In this document: piece after piece, positions 59,183-64,000 of the stretch | Layout of the letters: every line of letters starts with the position of its first letter | How positions within the stretch are numbered: the first letter of the stretch is position 1 | Source: Malania oleifera | Taxonomy: Eukaryota > Streptophyta > Magnoliopsida > Santalales > Ximeniaceae | Direction: 5' to 3' | Assembly: GCF_029873635.1 (NCBI RefSeq) | Contig: NC_080423.1 | Location: forward strand, 92,609,691-92,673,690 | Length of the DNA stretch: 64,000 bases | Translations under genes and position numbers: made by a program | Notes under the pieces: model-generated | What the model saw: the letters and a program-made list of their open reading frames with translations, nothing else | Database searches by the model: none | What the model was told of the DNA's origin: nothing

Positions 59183-61005
59183 TATAAGAACCCGACCCAA
59201 GAAGTTCAGATTAAATAAATAAGTAAAGGATAAAGGGGTAAAATTAGTAGGTTTCATTGACGAAGCCATTGTTCTCATCGACGAAGGCCCTCATATTGTT
59301 CATTTCTAAAATTCAAAGCCTCGTCGACGAAGAGATACTGAGCGAGTTGAAAAATATCATAATAGGGTTCGTCGCCGAAGGTAACGGTTCTTCGCCGAAG
59401 GTAATGGTTCGTCGATGAAATGTTAAGATGATTCGTCAACGAAGGAGTCGTCTCATCGATGAATTGGACCTAGTCAAGGGTTTATAAATAGGATATTTTG
59501 GTTGCTTCATTGCTAAGAAACTCAAATTGTCTCCCTCTCTCTCTATAATTCGAAGGAGACTCTCTCTCTAAGATCTCAGGTCGTCTGTTACCCAAATCAA
59601 CGTTCTGACGTTACCATATGGATTAGGGGGGAAACCTCTACGATTGTAGCGGATCGGATCTTCATTTCAAAAATTTTCAGGTTTTGTTCCAAAATTGAGG
59701 TAATTGTTCAATAGATCTGTAGTAAATAGGATTATATTGAAGTATTGTTCTTCGATTTTAGGTTTTGGAAACTCGGCTCCTGTTTTGGAGCCGTATAGTT
59801 CGTGTTTAAGTTTTTGGAGAAAGGTGAGAGGTTTCTGTTTATATAAGTTATTTTTTGAAATATGAATCGATAAAACTATGGTTTACGATTTTTACGGATA
59901 TTTTGTTTACTTATTTGGGAAAATCTATTGGGTAAAATGACGGGATTTTCAAGTTACAATTTTTGGGAAAATTGGGGATTCTGGTATCATTTTCGTTTCT
60001 GTTGGAAAATTTTATATATGATTAAATTGTAATATAGAGATGACCGTACCTTTGATTATTTTAAACTGTATTTTCGAATATGAGATTATTTGTTTACCCA
60101 AATAAGTGTGGAATGAGCTGATGTATTGAATGATGTGTTTTGTGAAAAAGTGTGCCAATTAACTACCGTAGGCTGTGAGTTGCTAAAATGAGATATAGGT
60201 TCCAAAATTGTTCTAGGTTTTGTAAACATGCTGAGTAAGAAACCGTAGGCTCAGATGTCTAGCTTTGGCCGAAGAGTGTGCAATACCACTAGACAGGCTG
60301 ATTTATACTGAAGGGTATGAGAACACCATATCTGCACCAGTTCAACGCTGTGGGGGCTTATGCTATGCCAGGTTACCAGGGCATCGGCTTTTGCTGAAAG
60401 GTGTGAAATACCACTAGACAAGCCGGCTTAGGCCGAAGAGTGTGACGACACTAGATCGTATTGCTTTGTATAGTATGTATACTGGAACTGTATTGTGAAA
60501 ATACTGGAATTGTGAAATGTTATGTTTTACTATTGAAATAACACTCATGTGCCATATATAACTTGATTCTCCCTTACTGAGAAGTGTCTCGCCCCTATCA
60601 TACAAATTTTTTTCAGGTCTTTCAAGTAGCCAACACTAGCGTCCTAATGTTTCAGGAGCGTGGTTGTTGGTTAGCATTGTCATAGTACTTGTGTAAGTAC
60701 TAATTTGTAACCAGGTAGTCATTTTGGGTTATCTAGACACCTGGGGTTATGTTTTGGTATTGTAGAACTTAGCTTTTGGGTATTGTATAGACTCTGGTAT
60801 GGTATGGTAATATGGAATGGTAAATGCATTGGTTGAATTATTCTTCTGCGTATATGACGTGTATGTGATGGTGTAACAGGTATACGTGAACCCTACAGGG
60901 TCAGACCCATATATTGTGTTGTATCATGGATGATTGTATGAAACAGGGACAGGTTAGGTTACTAAATCACACCCTGGGGCCCATTTCCGGGTTCGGGGTG
61001 TGACA
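59183..61005 (+). mobile_element. Solo gypsy LTR inside the G5 3' LTR
   Basis: 1823 bp flanked by a perfect 5-bp TSD, ATACC (59178-59182 and 61006-61010). It ends GGGGTGTGACA; its start reads TATAAGAACCCG, a decayed TGTAAGAACCCG. Same family as the G2 LTR (shared acagggtcagaccc block and GTATTG...ATCATGGATG), opposite orientation. Confidence 0.9.
59250..59491 (+). promoter_or_regulatory. Solo LTR palindrome array and TATA box
   Basis: Eight words at 59252-59463 (CTCGTCGACGAAGAG near 59323, GTTCGTCGCCGAAGG near 59369, TTCTTCGCCGAAGG near 59388, ATTCGTCAACGAAGG near 59431), then TTTATAAATAGG at 59481. CT-rich leader at 59530-59575. Confidence 0.72.
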
Positions 61006-62652
61006 ATACCAGAGTTTCAGTATTTCCCAAAAATATACATATACATCTCCCAAAAATCCACAAAAATCCTAAGTACTCAAAATTCATCTTCTAATAAAAC
61101 ACTTACCCTACAGTTAGGACAGTACAAAAGTCCCCTCTATCTCGGAGCTTGCTCCACATGTCGGTCTGGATTTCTTGAAATGTTTGAATTTCTGGGGTGA
61201 GACACCTCTCAGTAAGATGAAATATATTATTACCAGTGTGTGGCAAATGAATTTACATGAATAATACATTTACTAATCAAGCTGTAACTAAGATAACATC
61301 TTGGGGTAAGACATATCATGACTCACAACTATGTTACTTAAAATACAAGTGTTTCTGAATTTTCTATTTAATCATACTTTCAGCTATAGTATTTATAGTT
61401 TTCATTTTATGTAAATTTACATACTTATACTATAGTTTTCATTTTATGTAAATTTACATACATATATAAGTGTAAAAATTTTCCTGGATGGATAAATGTA
61501 TATCATGAATTAACCTCGTATGATTCGGGTTGTGCGGCCCGTGGGTTGGACTTAACTTTGGTTAGTCCACTAGGCTAAGTCAAACTGTAAACCGCTGTAG
61601 TATGATTGGCCTCCTCTACCTGGACGTAACTACCAGGGAGCTCTTCGTCTCTCCTCTGAGATACAATCAACTGTCATTGCACACTCTATCTAAGATGTGT
61701 GGTTGTACTATTTATACTGCATTAGCTACGGTACCATGCTCTGTAATCTGTTCTGGTCTGTTAGGGATCTGATACTATGTAATACTATGTTCGTATATTA
61801 TTATTTTACCATGATTCTGCATAAACTAAAAAACCATGATTCTGCATAAGCTGAAATATCATGATTCTATAGTATCTGTAATACCATGATTCTGTAATAT
61901 TTGTATTTCATAGTTCTGTAATATCTTAATAATCATGGTTCTGTAAAAACTGTATAATCATGGTTCTGTAAAAATTTTATAATCATGGTTCTATAAAAGT
62001 TGTGTAAAACTCTCAACTAAACTAATATTTCTCAAGCCACACAATTAAATAAAACTCATATACTATAATCTGTATTTTTCCGTTGTATAAGAAATATAGA
62101 ATTTTTCCTAGAATCCAGATTTCTGAATTTTTCTAAAAATACATAATTTCATACCCACAATGTCATACTTCTGAATTATCCAAAAATTATATTCTGAAAG
62201 CACATAATTATATATATTACTGGTAAAAATTTCTAAAACAACTGGCATAACATATTTCGTTTACCTGATTTTAGAAAATAAGCCCGCAGCGATCCTAATT
62301 TGTGCCTGCGACATACGCACAAAGACCTTTGTATTTATAAACCCTAATCTAGTCATATTAACCCCAAAAACATTCTCTATTTAACATTCCTTAACTCATA
62401 TTCCTTAAATAATTAGCAAAACTCAAAAAAATAGCTTCCTTACCTTGATTTTGGAGTGATGCCCAAGTACCCCAAATCAACAATCTACTCCTATTAACTT
62501 GCAGAGCATCATCCCTAGATCCTCGTGGTGGTTCTTGATCGTCAAATCAGGCTATAACAGAGTCGAAATCGAAGAGAGAGGGGGTGAGGAGCCGAACCTA
62601 GAGAGAGAAAGTGAGGGAGAGTGATTTCTTCTACTGAAAATGTGATTTTAGC

Positions 62653-62830
62653 CTATATATGGGTTGCTGGCCACGTGTACTCGTCGACGAGATACATGTA
62701 CTCGTTGACGAATCAAAGAAGGGTGTTTCTCGATGAAGAAATTGGGTTTGTTGACAAACCATTAATGGTCTGAAATTTTCCCTCTCGGGATCTTCTCGTC
62801 AATGAGCACAAGGCACTCGTCGATGAGTCC
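62653..62830 (-). promoter_or_regulatory. G5 LTR TATA box and palindrome array
   Basis: Minus-strand CATATATAGGC (62652-62662), then six words at 62684-62830 (ACTCGTCGACGAGA near 62680, ACTCGTTGACGAATC near 62700, GTTTGTTGACAAAC near 62746, CACTCGTCGATGAG near 62815). Confidence 0.68.
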
Positions 62831-62959
62831 CTACTGTGTACCCCTTCAAATTTTATTTTTCCTTATTTTTATTTTCTTCATTTTTCCTTTTCCTTGTTTT
62901 CTCATAAATTAAATTTTTTGGGTCTCCACATTCTCCCCTCCTTACAAAATTTCGTCCTC

Positions 62960-64000
62960 GAAATTTTCTATCTATCACATTTCCAATTTTAATGGAAAGT
63001 AATACAATTTTATTAATTATCCTCACTAATGGCGGAGGAATACTATGGTTACAAGGGAGGGCTCTAGGATCTTACAATCATTCAAAGCAAATTCTCCCAA
63101 AACCATTCATAATCTAAAACCAAAAACACTACCTATCCTAACTTAGACTGTACAAGTCAAAATGCATACATTGTCATTTACTTTTTCTTTTACTAGTTCA
63201 GCACTAAGCTCCACTGAATAGATGTGGATATCTCTGGCACATTTTTTCCTCTAATTCGCACGAATCTTACTCAATTATATGATTGCACCATAGTACTTTT
63301 ACCGGTGGAATCCTCTTTGTACGCCATTCTTGTTCTTTCTGATCCAAAATCTGCACTGGCTTTTCTTTGTAAGACAAGACATCACCAAGCTTCAGTGCCT
63401 CATAACTGATCACATGGGAGGGATCTGGGATGTATTTCCTCAACATGGATGCATGGAATACGTCATGGATTCTAAACAAAACTAGTGGTAAAGCTAACCT
63501 ATAGGCCACTGGACCCACTCTCTCAGGAATCTCGAATGGACCAATACACCTAGGGCTCAGCTTACCCTTCCTCCCAAATCTCATAACCCTTTTCATTGGT
63601 GCCACTTTCAGGAAGACATGATCCCCTACATCAAACTCCAACTCTCGTCGGCAAGTGTCGACATAGCTCTTCTGCTGACTCTGTGCCGCCCTGATTATGT
63701 CTCTAATAAGTTTGACTTTATCATGAGTCTGTTGTATTAGCTCTGGCCCCAAAATCTATTTTTTCCCTAATCTCATCCTAGTATAATGGGGATCCGCACC
63801 TCCTACCATATAACGCCTCATATGGTGCCAGTCCAATGCTGGTCTGTTAGCTATTATTATAAGCAAACTCGACTAGTGACATAAATTGCATCCAACTGCC
63901 CCCAAAGTCCAGCACACATGCTCGTAGCATACCCCCCAAAATATGTATTATCCTCTCCGTCTGCTCATCTGTCTGAGGATGAAATGTTGTGCTAAACATC
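62960..64000 (-). pseudogene. G5 integrase C-terminal region
   Basis: 63267-63752 carries MGPELIQQTHDKVKLIRDII, GDHVFLKVAPMKRVMRFGRKG, MLRKYIPDPSHVISYEALKL and VLSYKEKPVQILDQKEQ, a nearly complete integrase tail. 63765-63960 continues upstream with the APYEALYGRRC block in a broken frame. The rest of pol lies beyond the window. Confidence 0.87.

Larger units (their letters stand above)
59081..62930 (-). repeat. G5 3' LTR, split by a solo LTR
   Basis: About 2.02 kb once the insert is removed. The left end TATAACGTCCC looks like TGTAACGTCCC with a G-to-A change; the right end is CTCCACA. It contains the GGGTGAGACACCTCTCAG block (61195), GGTTGTGCGGCCC block (61530), GA-rich leader (62570-62620), TATA and palindrome array. 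Confidence 0.8.
59081..64000 (-). mobile_element. Ty3/gypsy retrotransposon G5, 3' part, runs off the window
   Basis: 3' LTR 59081-62930 with a nested solo LTR, polypurine tract (62931-62946), then the integrase C-terminus on the minus strand to the window end. Inserted in the CACTA remnant. Confidence 0.85.

Overview
This is a stretch of nuclear plant DNA, very probably from a eudicot with a large, repeat-rich genome. The only intact gene is a FERONIA-type receptor kinase (2909-5593). The rest is AT-rich spacer and transposon wreckage typical of plants: Ty1/copia and Ty3/gypsy elements primed by initiator tRNA-Met, an RTE-like LINE, an En/Spm (CACTA) transposase and a Cassandra-type LTR carrying 5S rRNA-like sequence. 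I cannot name the species. All boundaries come from reading repeats, TG...CA ends and target-site duplications (TSDs) by eye.

Layout. 1-2012: non-autonomous DNA element with ~250-bp inverted arms, running off the left edge. 2013-2908: promoter and 5' leader of FER. 2909-5593: FER, one uninterrupted reading frame as usual for CrRLK1L kinases. 6820-9991: decayed RTE-like LINE (+). 10552-16064: decayed copia element C1 (-). 16065-17499: AT-rich spacer. 17500-17564: long TTA microsatellite marking a breakpoint.

17565-59080 is one deeply nested block. From outside to inside: a CACTA transposase gene (+, 53741-58930) was hit by gypsy G4 (+, 51281-53740); G4 by a copia of which 43 bp of LTR remain (C5); C5 by gypsy G1 (-, 17756-19562 plus 45952-51237); G1 by copia C2 (+, 19563-45951); the 3' LTR of C2 by copia C3 (-, 30325-45213); and the gag of C3 by gypsy G2 (-, 36218-43282). 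Solo LTRs sit in the C2 5' LTR (21302-23464), in the G1 5' LTR (Cassandra, 49348-49663) and in the CACTA exon (53958-55978). To the right, the 3' LTR of gypsy G5 (-, 59081 to the window end) holds another solo LTR (59183-61005). No element has an intact coding region.

The most unusual signal is regulatory. Almost every long LTR here, copia and gypsy alike, carries 6 to 12 imperfect copies of a short palindrome directly upstream of its TATA box. The core is TCGTCGACGA in the gypsy LTRs and C2, GGGCGCCCG in C3 and CGGTCGACCG in the 53958 solo LTR. Position is conserved across superfamilies while the core word changes by family, which suggests a shared promoter-proximal enhancer design or a binding-site array.

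FER is a plasma-membrane receptor for RALF peptides. Nothing else in the window appears to work with it; the repeats are neighbours, not partners.
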